Assembly (NCBI GenBank): GCA_963509715.1
Contig: CAUPCB010000017.1
Span: 1 to 29,671, forward strand
Reading direction: 5' to 3'
Origin: JABCPE02 sp963509715
GTDB taxonomy: Bacteria; Bacteroidota; Bacteroidia; Flavobacteriales; Weeksellaceae
Length of the DNA: 29,671 nucleotides
In this document: piece after piece, positions 21,776 to 29,671 of the stretch
How positions within the stretch are numbered: position 1 is the first letter of the stretch
Layout: each line of letters starts with the position of its first letter
Translations under genes and position numbers: made by a program
The notes under the pieces: generated by a model
Told to the model about the DNA's origin: nothing
Database searches by the model: none
Seen by the model: only the letters and a program-made list of their open reading frames with translations

Positions 21776-22798
21776 TTAGTATTCTAACAACACACTTCCC
21801 CAAGTAAATCCACTTCCAAAGGCCGCTAGACAAACTAAATCGCCTCTCTTCACCTTTCCTTCTGCTATAGCTTCGCTCAGTGCGATAGGAATAGAAGCCG
21901 CAGTGGTGTTACCATATTTTTGGATATTATTAAACACCTTCTCATCTGGAAGCCCTATCAACTGCTGAACATACTGAGAAATTCTGATATTCGCCTGATG
22001 TGGGATAAGCATATCCAAATCCTCTACCGTTTTTCCTGCTTTTTTCAATGATTCTATAATAGTCTCTGGGAAACGGGTAACCGCCTGTTTGAAAACAAAA
22101 TTCCCATTCATATACGGATATATTTCCTCTGGTTTTATGTTTTCTGGCTCTGTAAGAAGTCTGTCTGTCCATCCTAAGTTAGTCCCTGGCAATTTTATCA
22201 TCAGTTCCTCTGCATATTTCCCTTCGGAATGCATATTATAAGACAAAATCCCCTGAACACCAGCATCTTCCGAAGCCGAAAGCACTACCGCTCCTGCACC
22301 ATCACCAAAAATCACCGAAACTCCTCTTCCTCTATCTGTCATATCCAACGCAACTGACTGAATTTCAGCACCTACTACTAAAATATTTTTATACTGACCT
22401 GCTTTGATGAAAGCATCTGCAACACTCAGTGCGTAAACAAATCCTGAACACTGATTTCTCACATCCAGTGCCCCTATAGTATCACAGCCCAGCATTTCCT
22501 GCAAAACTACACCGCACCCAGGAAAATAATAATCTGGGCTAAGTGTCGCAAAGATAATATAATCTATATCTTTCTCAGTCAGACCTGCTGATTCCAGCGC
22601 TTTTTCAGAAGCTTTGAAACCATAGAAACTCGTAGTTTCTTGGCTGTCAAATTTACTCGTTCTGTGTCTTCTTTCCTTGATACCTGTACGCTCCGTTATC
22701 CACTCATCATTGGTATCCATTATTTTAGCTAAATCATCATTAGTTACCACATTATCTGGAACATAATGACCTATTCCCTTTATAACACTTTTATACAT
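21776..22798 (-). CDS. fabH: beta-ketoacyl-ACP synthase III
   Basis: Starts fatty-acid synthesis by condensing an acyl-CoA primer with malonyl-ACP. It has 340 residues of the thiolase fold. The catalytic triad is Cys117 (RNQCSGFVYAL), His267 (IPHQANIRI) and Asn297 (YGNTTAASIP), all intact. The DEWITERTGIKERR segment and the GDGAGAVVL turn are typical. Primer preference (straight or branched) cannot be read. It lies 9 bp after fmt and ends the recQ-fmt-fabH run. Confidence 0.94.
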   Translation of the reverse strand: MYKSVIKGIGHYVPDNVVTNDDLAKIMDTNDEWITERTGIKERRHRTSKFDSQETTSFYGFKASEKALESAGLTEKDIDYIIFATLSPDYYFPGCGVVLQEMLGCDTIGALDVRNQCSGFVYALSVADAFIKAGQYKNILVVGAEIQSVALDMTDRGRGVSVIFGDGAGAVVLSASEDAGVQGILSYNMHSEGKYAEELMIKLPGTNLGWTDRLLTEPENIKPEEIYPYMNGNFVFKQAVTRFPETIIESLKKAGKTVEDLDMLIPHQANIRISQYVQQLIGLPDEKVFNNIQKYGNTTAASIPIALSEAIAEGKVKRGDLVCLAAFGSGFTWGSVLLEY

Positions 22799-22807
22799 AA
22801 CAAAAAT

Positions 22808-23758
22808 TTATTTAATCAATTTTAATCCGTCAAAACTATGAAATCCATTTAGAAAATCCTTTAAATTCATTCGTTTTTTTCCTTCCAGCTGTAATTCTTC
22901 TGGGAAATAAACTCCATTTTTAGCATAGATTTTAAATTCATTTTTAGAAATTTCTATCTCGCCATACTCTTTAGAGTGTTCTATTTTTTGGAATTTTCCT
23001 TTAAAAATCTTTAATATTTTCTGCTCGCCACCCACTTCCAAAATAGTAAAAGCAGCAGGATACGGCGACATTCCACGGATAAAGTTATGAATAACTTCCA
23101 CTTCTTTTTCCCAGTCTATTTTAGTATCTTCTTTGAAAATCTTATAGGCTGTTTTTGGATTTTCTTTCTGATTTTGAGGAATTTCTGTAAGTTTCCCTTC
23201 CGCAAGACCATCCAAAGTTTCCACCACCAGTTTCGCGCCTATCTCCATCAGTCTGTCATGGAGTATTCCTGCGTTGTCTTCTGGAGAAATTTCAGTTTCT
23301 GCTTGGAGGAGAATATTCCCTTCATCTATTTTTTCATTGATGAAAAATGTAGTGACACCAGATTTTGTCTCGCCATTGATAACGGCATAATTTATCGGTG
23401 CTGCACCTCTGTAATCTGGTAATAATGAGGCATGTAGATTGAATGTTCCCAGCCTCGGCATAGAAAACAAAACTTTTGGCATCATTCTAAATGCCACCAC
23501 TACGAAGATATCTGCGTTTAGACTTTGTATCTGTGATAGAAACTCCTCATTACGAAGTTTTTCTGGCTGAAACAGCGGTAAATCATGCTCTACGGCATAA
23601 GTTTTCACGGGAGACTGATGCACTTTTTGCCCTCGTCCGCTGGCTTTATCCGCTACGGTAACCACTCCTACCACCTCATGCGCCGAGGTATGGATAGCCT
23701 CTAGAGAAGCCCTTGCAAAATCAGGTGTTCCGAAGAAAACAACTTTTAGTTTATTCAT
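22808..23758 (-). CDS. fmt: methionyl-tRNA formyltransferase
   Basis: Transfers the formyl group of 10-formyltetrahydrofolate to initiator Met-tRNA. It has 316 residues. The catalytic residues are Asn107 and His109 in FNLHASLLPDYRGAAPI, and Asp145 in INEKIDEGNIL. The N-terminal VVFFGTPDFA strand-loop is typical, and the C-terminal oligonucleotide-binding-like domain begins near residue 205. The ATG at 23758 overlaps the end of recQ by 8 bp, which implies coupled translation. Confidence 0.95.
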   Translation of the reverse strand: MNKLKVVFFGTPDFARASLEAIHTSAHEVVGVVTVADKASGRGQKVHQSPVKTYAVEHDLPLFQPEKLRNEEFLSQIQSLNADIFVVVAFRMMPKVLFSMPRLGTFNLHASLLPDYRGAAPINYAVINGETKSGVTTFFINEKIDEGNILLQAETEISPEDNAGILHDRLMEIGAKLVVETLDGLAEGKLTEIPQNQKENPKTAYKIFKEDTKIDWEKEVEVIHNFIRGMSPYPAAFTILEVGGEQKILKIFKGKFQKIEHSKEYGEIEISKNEFKIYAKNGVYFPEELQLEGKKRMNLKDFLNGFHSFDGLKLIK

Positions 23759-25646
23759 TGATCATATAAGTTTTGTAGTTCAACATTTTTATTTTCTCTA
23801 AATTCAGCAGAGTTATCAGAGTTTCATAGATTTTTTCCTTTTCGTGCCAAAATATTTTTACGCTCAGTTCATCAAAAGTAGCTGGATTTTTAGCTAATAT
23901 TTCTAAAACCTCATCGGACAAAGTCTTTTCTTTGACTGGATTTTGGGATAGACAAAAACTGCATTTTCCGCAGTTATCCGAGGATTTTTCTCCAAAATAA
24001 GTCAAAATCATTCTCATTTTACAGAAATCTTTATCTTGGATAAAGTATTTCATTTCCTCCCATTTTTGGATTTTATTTCTCTGGATTTTCTCAAATAAAT
24101 TCCAGTATTTTCCTTGTATTTCTCTGCTGTCTCTCGGTCTTAGGAACTTTATGCTGTCAGTGCTTCCATCCACATATTCCAGCCATTCTTTTTTTTGCAA
24201 TTCCTTTATTCTGTCCTTTATCATCTGCTGACTTACGCCCAGTTTTGCACTCAGGCTTTCTTCACTGAAAGAAACTTTGTGCGTGGCAACTCCAGAAACA
24301 TTTCTAAGCAGCAATTCTATAAAATACGCATCTTTCGGTGGCAAATCCTCCAATTCTTCGGCAGGGATTTTTAGTTCTATTGTAGAAGGCGATTTATAAT
24401 TATTCCAAAATATAACTTCCTGATTATGAAGAAATCCCAAAACACTTCTAATCTTAGCAAAGGAAATCTTAGTGAAACTCTGTGCCTTCTGCAAATCCAG
24501 CTGAAATATCCTCTCCGTAGCCTCCCCATCGGCAATCTGAAATATAGAATAGATGTAAGATATCACCTTCAGATACTGGGTTTTATCTGGAATCTGCGCA
24601 GACAGCACATCATCCATCTCGCTGATTTCCTGCTTGTTCCAAAGCAAAAAAGCATAACTCTCCTGCCCGTCTCGCCCTGCTCTTCCTATTTCTTGGTAAT
24701 AATTTTCAACCGAGGAAGAGGGCGAATAATGGATAACAAAACGCACATTATCCTTGTCTATTCCCATCCCAAAAGCATTGGTAGAAATCAAAACAAAATC
24801 ATTCCTTTCCTGCCATTTTCTCTGTTTCTCGTTTCGCTCCCTTGCCGAAAGCCCTGCATGATAAAAATCTACATTTTGCAGATTGTTTTCCTTTAAAAAT
24901 GCTGTCAGCTCCTCCGCTTCTCTTCTTGTTCGGACATAGACTATCCCTGATATTTTATTGATTTTCAAGAAACTAAGCATTCTTTGGTATTTATCAGAAA
25001 TCTCTTCATGGAAGATGTGAATATTCTCCCTTTTGTAACTTTTCTGAAAAACGCGAACCGAAGACAAGCCTAATTTTTCCTTAATATCAAGAACAACTTT
25101 GGGCGTTGCAGTGGCTGTAAGAGCCAGACAAGGCAGATTCCCTATCGTTTTTCTAAACTCGCTGATATGCTGATAACTCGGTCTAAAATCCTGCCCCCAT
25201 TCCGAGATACAGTGCGCCTCATCCACCGCAATAAAGGAAAGCGAAACATTCAGCATCTTCCTCATAAACAAAGAGTTATGAAGTCGCTCTGGTGAGACAT
25301 ACAGTAGTTTAATTTCGCCTGATATTGCCTTTTCGTAGATTTCTTCCTGCTCTGCTTCATCTAGTTCAGAACTAAGATATTCTGCCTCTATTCCCAAATC
25401 TTTCAAATGAGAAACTTGGTCTTTCATCAGTGCTAAAAGTGGCGAAATCACCAGACAAGTCCCCTCTAAAACCAAAGCAGGAAGCTGATAGCAAAGAGAC
25501 TTACCGCCACCCGTGGGAAGCAGTGCTAAAGTATCATTTTGCTCTAAAATAGACAAAATAATATCTTCTTGACTCTCCCTAAAAGCATCATAGCCCCAAA
25601 AACTTTTCAAGGTTTTTAGTAGAATATCTCGTGTTTCGATAGGCAT
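23751..25646 (-). CDS. recQ: ATP-dependent DNA helicase RecQ (no HRDC domain)
   Basis: A 3'-5' DNA helicase for recombination and repair. The 631-residue protein has the superfamily 2 core with LLPTGGGKS (Lys49, Walker A), DEAHC (142-146), SAT-like LTATAT, and GRAGRDG (motif VI). The RecQ C-terminal region has a zinc-binding set of four cysteines (in FCKMRMI...DNCGKCSFC, about residues 548-577), although here it lies after a winged-helix-like stretch and a linker. No HRDC domain is visible and the tail after the zinc site is short. It opens the unit recQ-fmt-fabH, with a TATTTTTG box just upstream. The wHTH (about 420-520) precedes the zinc motif, the reverse of the E. coli order, as in the shorter Bacteroidota RecQ forms. 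Confidence 0.88.
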   Translation of the reverse strand: MPIETRDILLKTLKSFWGYDAFRESQEDIILSILEQNDTLALLPTGGGKSLCYQLPALVLEGTCLVISPLLALMKDQVSHLKDLGIEAEYLSSELDEAEQEEIYEKAISGEIKLLYVSPERLHNSLFMRKMLNVSLSFIAVDEAHCISEWGQDFRPSYQHISEFRKTIGNLPCLALTATATPKVVLDIKEKLGLSSVRVFQKSYKRENIHIFHEEISDKYQRMLSFLKINKISGIVYVRTRREAEELTAFLKENNLQNVDFYHAGLSARERNEKQRKWQERNDFVLISTNAFGMGIDKDNVRFVIHYSPSSSVENYYQEIGRAGRDGQESYAFLLWNKQEISEMDDVLSAQIPDKTQYLKVISYIYSIFQIADGEATERIFQLDLQKAQSFTKISFAKIRSVLGFLHNQEVIFWNNYKSPSTIELKIPAEELEDLPPKDAYFIELLLRNVSGVATHKVSFSEESLSAKLGVSQQMIKDRIKELQKKEWLEYVDGSTDSIKFLRPRDSREIQGKYWNLFEKIQRNKIQKWEEMKYFIQDKDFCKMRMILTYFGEKSSDNCGKCSFCLSQNPVKEKTLSDEVLEILAKNPATFDELSVKIFWHEKEKIYETLITLLNLEKIKMLNYKTYMINE

Positions 25647-25663
25647 AAATTTATTTTATCTCA

Positions 25664-25671
25664 CAAAAATA
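25664..25671 (-). promoter_or_regulatory. -7 box of recQ-fmt-fabH
   Basis: TATTTTTG on the minus strand, 17 bp upstream of the recQ ATG at 25646. It is an exact consensus match without a clear TTG. Confidence 0.45.
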
Positions 25672-25698
25672 GCAAAAAAGATAAGTTATATTGTTTTA

Positions 25699-25742
25699 CT
25701 AAAAATAAAAATGTGTGCCGAGGAAAAAATTCTCAGCACACA
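25699..25742 (-). terminator. terminator of folK
   Basis: Hairpin with arms TGTGTGC-c-GAG and CTC-a-GCACACA (one C/A mismatch) at 25712-25742, followed on the minus strand by TTTTTATTTTTA. It lies 26 bp beyond the folK stop. Confidence 0.8.
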
Positions 25743-25768
25743 ACGAATAAAAATTATATCATCAAAAA

Positions 25769-26188
25769 CTATATTTCCAAGTCCAGTTCATCCAATAATT
25801 TCCTAGAAAAATCTCTATCATACAGATGTTTATGATGTGGAATTTCTAATCTATCACAGCTAAAAATAAGTCCCTCATAGGCCACTATATCTATGTCTAT
25901 AATCCTGTCCCTATACTCCCCAAAAAACTTAGAATCATGTATTCTTCCCATTTCAGACTCTATTTTTTTGATTTCGTCTAAAAGTTTTATGGGCGAATGT
26001 GCTGTCTGCATAGACACCGCGATGTTACAGAAAACATTATCACTATCATACTCCACAGGCAAAGTTTTTGAGATTTTAGTTTTTTTAATCATCTTACCAA
26101 CCCTATTTTCCAACTCACTGAGAGCCAGTAAAATATTATTTTCTGCATTTCCTAAATTACTTCCTAGTAACAAAACTACATTATACAT
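25769..26188 (-). CDS. folK: 2-amino-4-hydroxy-6-hydroxymethyldihydropteridine diphosphokinase
   Basis: HPPK transfers pyrophosphate from ATP to 6-hydroxymethyl-dihydropterin, a step in folate synthesis. It has 139 residues, slightly shorter than the roughly 160 of E. coli. Hallmarks are LLLGSNLGNAENN at the N-terminus, FCNIAVSMQT, the catalytic/ATP segment RDRIIDIDIVAY (equivalent to the family RxxPRxIDLDI, with the Asp-x-Asp magnesium ligands), and IPHHKHLYDRDF. It is divergent from sppA with a 47-bp gap. Confidence 0.93.
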   Translation of the reverse strand: MYNVVLLLGSNLGNAENNILLALSELENRVGKMIKKTKISKTLPVEYDSDNVFCNIAVSMQTAHSPIKLLDEIKKIESEMGRIHDSKFFGEYRDRIIDIDIVAYEGLIFSCDRLEIPHHKHLYDRDFSRKLLDELDLEI

Positions 26189-26201
26189 TACTAACTATTT
26201 G

Positions 26202-26209
26202 TAAATTTG
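26202..26209 (+). promoter_or_regulatory. -7 box of sppA
   Basis: TAAATTTG on the plus strand in the folK/sppA gap, 26 bp upstream of the sppA ATG. It is an exact consensus match with no well-placed TTG. Confidence 0.45.
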
Positions 26210-26235
26210 TAAAATTTTAAACTTTATTTTTATTT

Positions 26236-27993
26236 ATGAAAAATTTCATCAAAACTGTTCTTGCAAATGTTGTTGCATTATTCATTGCTGGTATTTTGCT
26301 GCCTTTTTTCCTGCTTTTTGTGATTATCATCATCGGAAGCATGTCCAGCGCAGACAAAGATATCAAAATTAAAGAAAACTCAGTTCTTACCATTGATTTT
26401 AAATCCAAAGTTGTGGAACATGAGAACGAAAGCGAGTCTTCTATATTTGAGATAAAAGAAGATGCTGAACTAAAATACCAAGATATCCTCAATGCCATCG
26501 AAACTGCGAAAAACGATGATAAAATTAAGGGAATCAGCATAGAACTAGACGACATAGATGCTGGTATCACGCAGATAGACGACATCCGAAAAAGTCTGGA
26601 AGATTTTAAGAAAAGTAACAAATTTGTCTATGCTTATGGGAATAATGTAAGCCAAGCATCCTACTATCTGGGTTCGGTGGCTGACCAATATTTCCTCAAT
26701 CCAGTGGGAGGAATAGAGCTGAAAGGACTTTCCACAGAAGTGATTTTCTTAAAGGAATTTGCTGAAAAATACGGAATCAACATCAATGTTATCCGCCATG
26801 GAAATTTCAAATCTGCTGTAGAACCTTTCCTCAGAAACGAAATGTCTCCTGAAAACAAAGAGCAGATGACTACCCTTCTAAATGACGCTTGGGGAGAGAT
26901 TTCCTCTAAAATCATCCAATCTAGGAAACTAGATGCTACGGAATTCAAAACCGTGGTTGATAGTCTATACGCTACAATTCCTGATTTGAGCCTGAAATAT
27001 AAACTTGCTGACAAATTAGTTCAAAAATCTGAATATGAAGAGATTATAAAAAACAAACTCAATGTTGGTAAAGATGAAAAACTAAATAAAGTTTCTATCA
27101 AACATTATGCGTTTTCCAAAACTGATAATAAAACAAACGATAATAAAATCGCTGTCCTATACGCCTCTGGAACTATCTACAATGGAAACAGATATAGTGA
27201 TATCTATTCTGAAAGATACATCCAATACATCAAGGATTTAGCCCAAGATGACAACATCAAAGCTGTAGTTCTCCGCGTAAACTCACCTGGTGGAAGCGCC
27301 AATGCTTCTGATGAAATCTTGTATGAACTTCAACAACTGAAACAAAAGAAACCTCTAATCATTTCATTTGGGGATTATGCAGCCTCTGGCGGATACTATA
27401 TCTCTATGGCTGGGGACAGAATTTTTGCCCAAAACAACACTATCACAGGTTCTATCGGCGTTTTTGGGGTAATTCCTGATGCTAAAAACCTAGCGAACCG
27501 AAATGGTATTTACTCCGATGTGGTTTCTACCAATGCCAATTCAAACATGATGTCGCCTTTTTCGGGGATTTCTTCGGGGACACTTGCTATCACACAGAGA
27601 AGCGTAGTAAATACCTACAATCGTTTTGTGCATTTTGTTTCTAAAAATAGAAAGAAAACTTTTGAAGAAATAGATGCCGTAGGAAGCGGAAGAGTTTGGT
27701 CTGGAAAAAGAGCCAAAGAAATAGGACTCGTAGATGAAATAGGCTCTCTAAATGATGCTGTAAAATACGCCGCAAGCAAGGCAAATATAGCAGAATACGA
27801 AGCTGTAAGCTATCCTGCAAAAGTGGATAAATTCGAGCAGATAATGAGCAGCCTGAAACAGGAAAGTATAACTACAAACTATGTAAAATCCCAAATGGGC
27901 GAAGAAAACTATCAGCTATTCAAGGTTTTTGCAGACCAAAACTTCAGAAATAGCATACAGATGACCATGCCCTACATCATTAGAATTAAATAA
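26236..27993 (+). CDS. sppA: signal peptide peptidase SppA, long (67K) type
   Basis: Membrane-anchored serine protease that degrades cleaved signal peptides. It has 585 residues, with an N-terminal membrane helix (about 8-34), and two tandem S49 domains as in the E. coli long form. The catalytic Lys/Ser dyad is Lys192 (RHGNFKSAVEPF, first domain) and Ser384 (DYAASGGYYIS, second domain), matching E. coli Lys209 and Ser409. RVNSPGGSANASDE and GSIGVFG are conserved. It is a single-gene unit ending in a hairpin. Confidence 0.94.
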   Translation: MKNFIKTVLANVVALFIAGILLPFFLLFVIIIIGSMSSADKDIKIKENSVLTIDFKSKVVEHENESESSIFEIKEDAELKYQDILNAIETAKNDDKIKGISIELDDIDAGITQIDDIRKSLEDFKKSNKFVYAYGNNVSQASYYLGSVADQYFLNPVGGIELKGLSTEVIFLKEFAEKYGININVIRHGNFKSAVEPFLRNEMSPENKEQMTTLLNDAWGEISSKIIQSRKLDATEFKTVVDSLYATIPDLSLKYKLADKLVQKSEYEEIIKNKLNVGKDEKLNKVSIKHYAFSKTDNKTNDNKIAVLYASGTIYNGNRYSDIYSERYIQYIKDLAQDDNIKAVVLRVNSPGGSANASDEILYELQQLKQKKPLIISFGDYAASGGYYISMAGDRIFAQNNTITGSIGVFGVIPDAKNLANRNGIYSDVVSTNANSNMMSPFSGISSGTLAITQRSVVNTYNRFVHFVSKNRKKTFEEIDAVGSGRVWSGKRAKEIGLVDEIGSLNDAVKYAASKANIAEYEAVSYPAKVDKFEQIMSSLKQESITTNYVKSQMGEENYQLFKVFADQNFRNSIQMTMPYIIRIK

Positions 27994-28000
27994 TAATAAC

Positions 28001-28034
28001 AAAAAACGGTGCCTGATAATATCAAGCACCGTTT
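28001..28034. terminator. terminator between sppA and the unknown gene pair
   Basis: Hairpin with 9-bp perfect arms AAACGGTGC / GCACCGTTT and an inner TGAT/ATCA extension. The minus-strand exit is a run of T, which suits the gene ending at 28061. The plus-strand exit for sppA is less T-rich but T-containing. Confidence 0.8.
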
Positions 28035-28060
28035 CCATTTACAATAAAGTTTAAAATTGG

Positions 28061-29185
28061 TTAAAATTCTATATCATCTGCTACTCCACCGCCCATTTCT
28101 TTTGAGAATTTTTCTGCGTATTCTCTTTGTTTTTGTTCTTGGTATCGCAGCATTTTTTCGATGTTACCCATATTGACCATCCATTTCATGGCTACAGACT
28201 GAAAATCTCCCAAGGAAATCCCATAATTGTCCTGTATCCACTGAGCGCCATCTAGCCCTGCTTCATATGCCGCCTGACGAGCACCACACAATTCATAGTA
28301 GAACGCTTCATCATTTTGGATTTTAACAAGATAGTCTCCTTCTTGATTAGATTCTTTTACAGAATCATTGAATTTAGGGTGAGTATCTGCGCTTCCGTAA
28401 TACTGTCCGTAGAGAGACATCACAGCCATAGTTTGGTCTTGCTGCATTCTCTTTACCCAGAGCTGGTTAGCTTCATCCCAAACAGGCATATCAATTCCTA
28501 ATCTTTTACAAACCTCTTCTGCTGACATTCCATTAGTCATTTTAGAGGCAGCCGCTGCGTAATCTTGCAGAGAAATACCATGTATAGGCTGCAGCATAGG
28601 ATTACTATCATCATGAGCCATATTCATGTAAGGATTCTCAAAAGAAGTATCATACTCCTCTCCATTTTCATCATAATTCTCTAAGAAATCATCACTTTCT
28701 CCATTAAACTCGCCTGAGTTTCTGATGATAGCATCATTGTTTTTCTTAAGCTGAGCTTGCTCCTCTGGTGTTCCTCTCTTTCCTGCTGCACGCATCTCGA
28801 TAAGCACCTTATACCCATCATCCATCAAGCCTTTATAAAACTCAAAGAATCTGATAGTTGCTTTGAGGAGGGAGTCATTTCCGTTGTAAGCTCCCAGCTG
28901 TTTTGCCTCTGCGATATAATCCTCCAAATCCTCTTTCCACTGAAGGCGCACTTTTTCTGCTCGGGCATAGTCTTTGGCATCCATAGCAGCATTCATATCC
29001 GCCATGTTGTCTTCGCATTTATTCGCTACACACATGAGCTCGTTATTATACTCTATGGCATTGTCAAAGCTTCCTTTTGCGTAGTATACACCTTCCTCTT
29101 CATCATATCCTCTTTTTTCTGGCTGATTTTTAGGCTGGTTATCTTCTACAAGGTCTTGAACTTTTTTAAAAAGATTTTTAAACAT
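28061..29185 (-). CDS. unknown two-domain protein (LIC11966-like plus DUF6620-like)
   Basis: A 374-residue protein of unknown function. It has no signal peptide or membrane segment (it starts MFKNLFKKVQDLVED, an amphipathic stretch), so it is likely cytoplasmic. The N-terminal domain (about 30-170) is a helical, charged region with YNNELMCVANKC..., KDYARAEKVRLQWKED and YKVLIEMRAAGKRGTPEEQA. Its pattern resembles, from memory, LIC11966-type surface proteins. A low-complexity acidic linker (about 150-195) follows. The C-terminal domain (about 200-345) contains ISLQDYAAAASKMTNG, VCKRLGIDMPVWDEANQLWVKRM and LYGQYYGSADTHPKF, which resembles the DUF6620 pattern. Neither identification has been checked. 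The neighbouring gene on the right encodes a copy of only the N-terminal domain. Confidence 0.7.
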   Translation of the reverse strand: MFKNLFKKVQDLVEDNQPKNQPEKRGYDEEEGVYYAKGSFDNAIEYNNELMCVANKCEDNMADMNAAMDAKDYARAEKVRLQWKEDLEDYIAEAKQLGAYNGNDSLLKATIRFFEFYKGLMDDGYKVLIEMRAAGKRGTPEEQAQLKKNNDAIIRNSGEFNGESDDFLENYDENGEEYDTSFENPYMNMAHDDSNPMLQPIHGISLQDYAAAASKMTNGMSAEEVCKRLGIDMPVWDEANQLWVKRMQQDQTMAVMSLYGQYYGSADTHPKFNDSVKESNQEGDYLVKIQNDEAFYYELCGARQAAYEAGLDGAQWIQDNYGISLGDFQSVAMKWMVNMGNIEKMLRYQEQKQREYAEKFSKEMGGGVADDIEF

Positions 29186-29228
29186 AATTTTTTCTTTTTT
29201 TAAATCTTAAAATTACTCAAGATTATTT

Positions 29229-29671
29229 TTAGTCATCCTCGTACTTTTCAAGGAACTCATCAGAAACTTCATTCAGTTTATCTGTAAAACGCTGTATCAG
29301 ATTGTTGTTGTTTTTCAGCTGAGCTTGTTCTTCTGGTGTTCCTCTCTTTCCTGCCGCACGCATTTCGATAAGCACTTTATATCCATTGTCCATCAAACGG
29401 TCATACTCATCCAAAAACGCAATAGCAGCATCCATCAGCATAGTATCTCCTTTGTATGGGCCTAATTTTCTAACCTGCTCTTTGTAAGTTTTCACATCTT
29501 CTTTCCACTGAAGACGCACTTTTTCTGCACGAGCATAGTCTTTGTCATCCATGGCATCATTCATATCATCCATGTTGTCAAGGTTTCCGTTTGTGATGCA
29601 GATAATTTCGTTATTATATTCTACTTCATCATCGAAACTACCTTTAGCATAGTATACTCCTTCTTCTGCAT
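29229..29671 (-). CDS. paralogue of the N-terminal domain of the neighbouring unknown protein (cut by window edge)
   Basis: The minus-strand frame runs to the right edge without a start codon, so the 5' end lies outside the window. 146 residues are visible, beginning AEEGVYYAKGSFDDEVEYNNE. It aligns without large gaps to residues about 30-170 of the protein encoded at 28061, including identical blocks KDYARAEKVRLQWKED and YKVLIEMRAAGKRGTPEEQA, then stops at EKYEDD, just where the neighbour enters its linker. It therefore is a single-domain version of the same family. An internal ATG at 29573 exists, but the homology continues upstream of it. It lies 43 bp upstream of the other gene in the same direction, so the two are probably one unit. 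Confidence 0.75.
   Translation of the reverse strand, partial: AEEGVYYAKGSFDDEVEYNNEIICITNGNLDNMDDMNDAMDDKDYARAEKVRLQWKEDVKTYKEQVRKLGPYKGDTMLMDAAIAFLDEYDRLMDNGYKVLIEMRAAGKRGTPEEQAQLKNNNNLIQRFTDKLNEVSDEFLEKYEDD

Noticed and set aside
24426..24896. 156-codon plus-strand open frame inside recQ
   Set aside because: It is antisense to conserved helicase motifs and has no start signals or family features.

Overview
The window is about 29.7 kb of AT-rich chromosome from a member of the Bacteroidota, most likely a flavobacterium of the Weeksellaceae (Chryseobacterium/Bergeyella/Riemerella relatives). The reasons are: Bacteroidota-type promoters (-7 box TAnnTTTG, sometimes with an upstream TTG) in front of many genes; one fused SecDF; a three-domain Nfu protein; a type IX secretion (T9SS) sorting domain on a subtilase; a flavobacterial-type surface protein beginning with a 'KVGINTNNP' motif; and a bacilliredoxin-like YtxJ relative. 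The genus cannot be fixed from this sequence. Coding density is high. No gap without a gene exceeds about 170 bp, and I see no tRNA, rRNA, insertion sequence, phage or CRISPR array.

Layout. 1-143: 5' end of a dihydrolipoyl dehydrogenase gene (minus). 248-904: L,D-transpeptidase-like protein (minus), divergent from queG (977-1924, plus), which is followed by a long-chain acyl-CoA ligase (1992-3764, plus). 3776-9415 (minus): esterase, Sel1-repeat protein, Nfu scaffold and SecDF. 9574-14223 (minus): a secreted protein with 22 tandem 17-residue repeats and a C1q-like C-terminus, then a T9SS-exported subtilase. 14294-17070 (minus): a tightly packed ytxJ-like / crp-fnr / dapF / mltG operon, divergent from pncA (17135-17740). 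17800-20328 (minus): aminotransferase, murB and rhodanese. 20456-21708: barnase-type ribonuclease with a barstar downstream and a second, diverged barstar-like gene upstream on the other strand. 21776-25646 (minus): recQ-fmt-fabH. 25769-26188 (minus): folK, divergent from sppA (26236-27993, plus). 28061-29671 (minus): two related genes of unknown function, the outer one cut by the window edge.

Most of this is core housekeeping: queuosine, folate and NAD metabolism, peptidoglycan synthesis and trimming, Fe-S assembly, protein export, fatty acids, DNA repair and initiator-tRNA formylation. The accessory and more interesting parts are the repeat/C1q surface protein, the barnase locus with two inhibitor-like genes, and the duplicated unknown pair at the right end. 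Several transcription units end in clear hairpin terminators, some usable from both strands. Two perfect inverted repeats, in the pncA/ytxJ and barnase/barstar-like intergenic regions, look like candidate operators.
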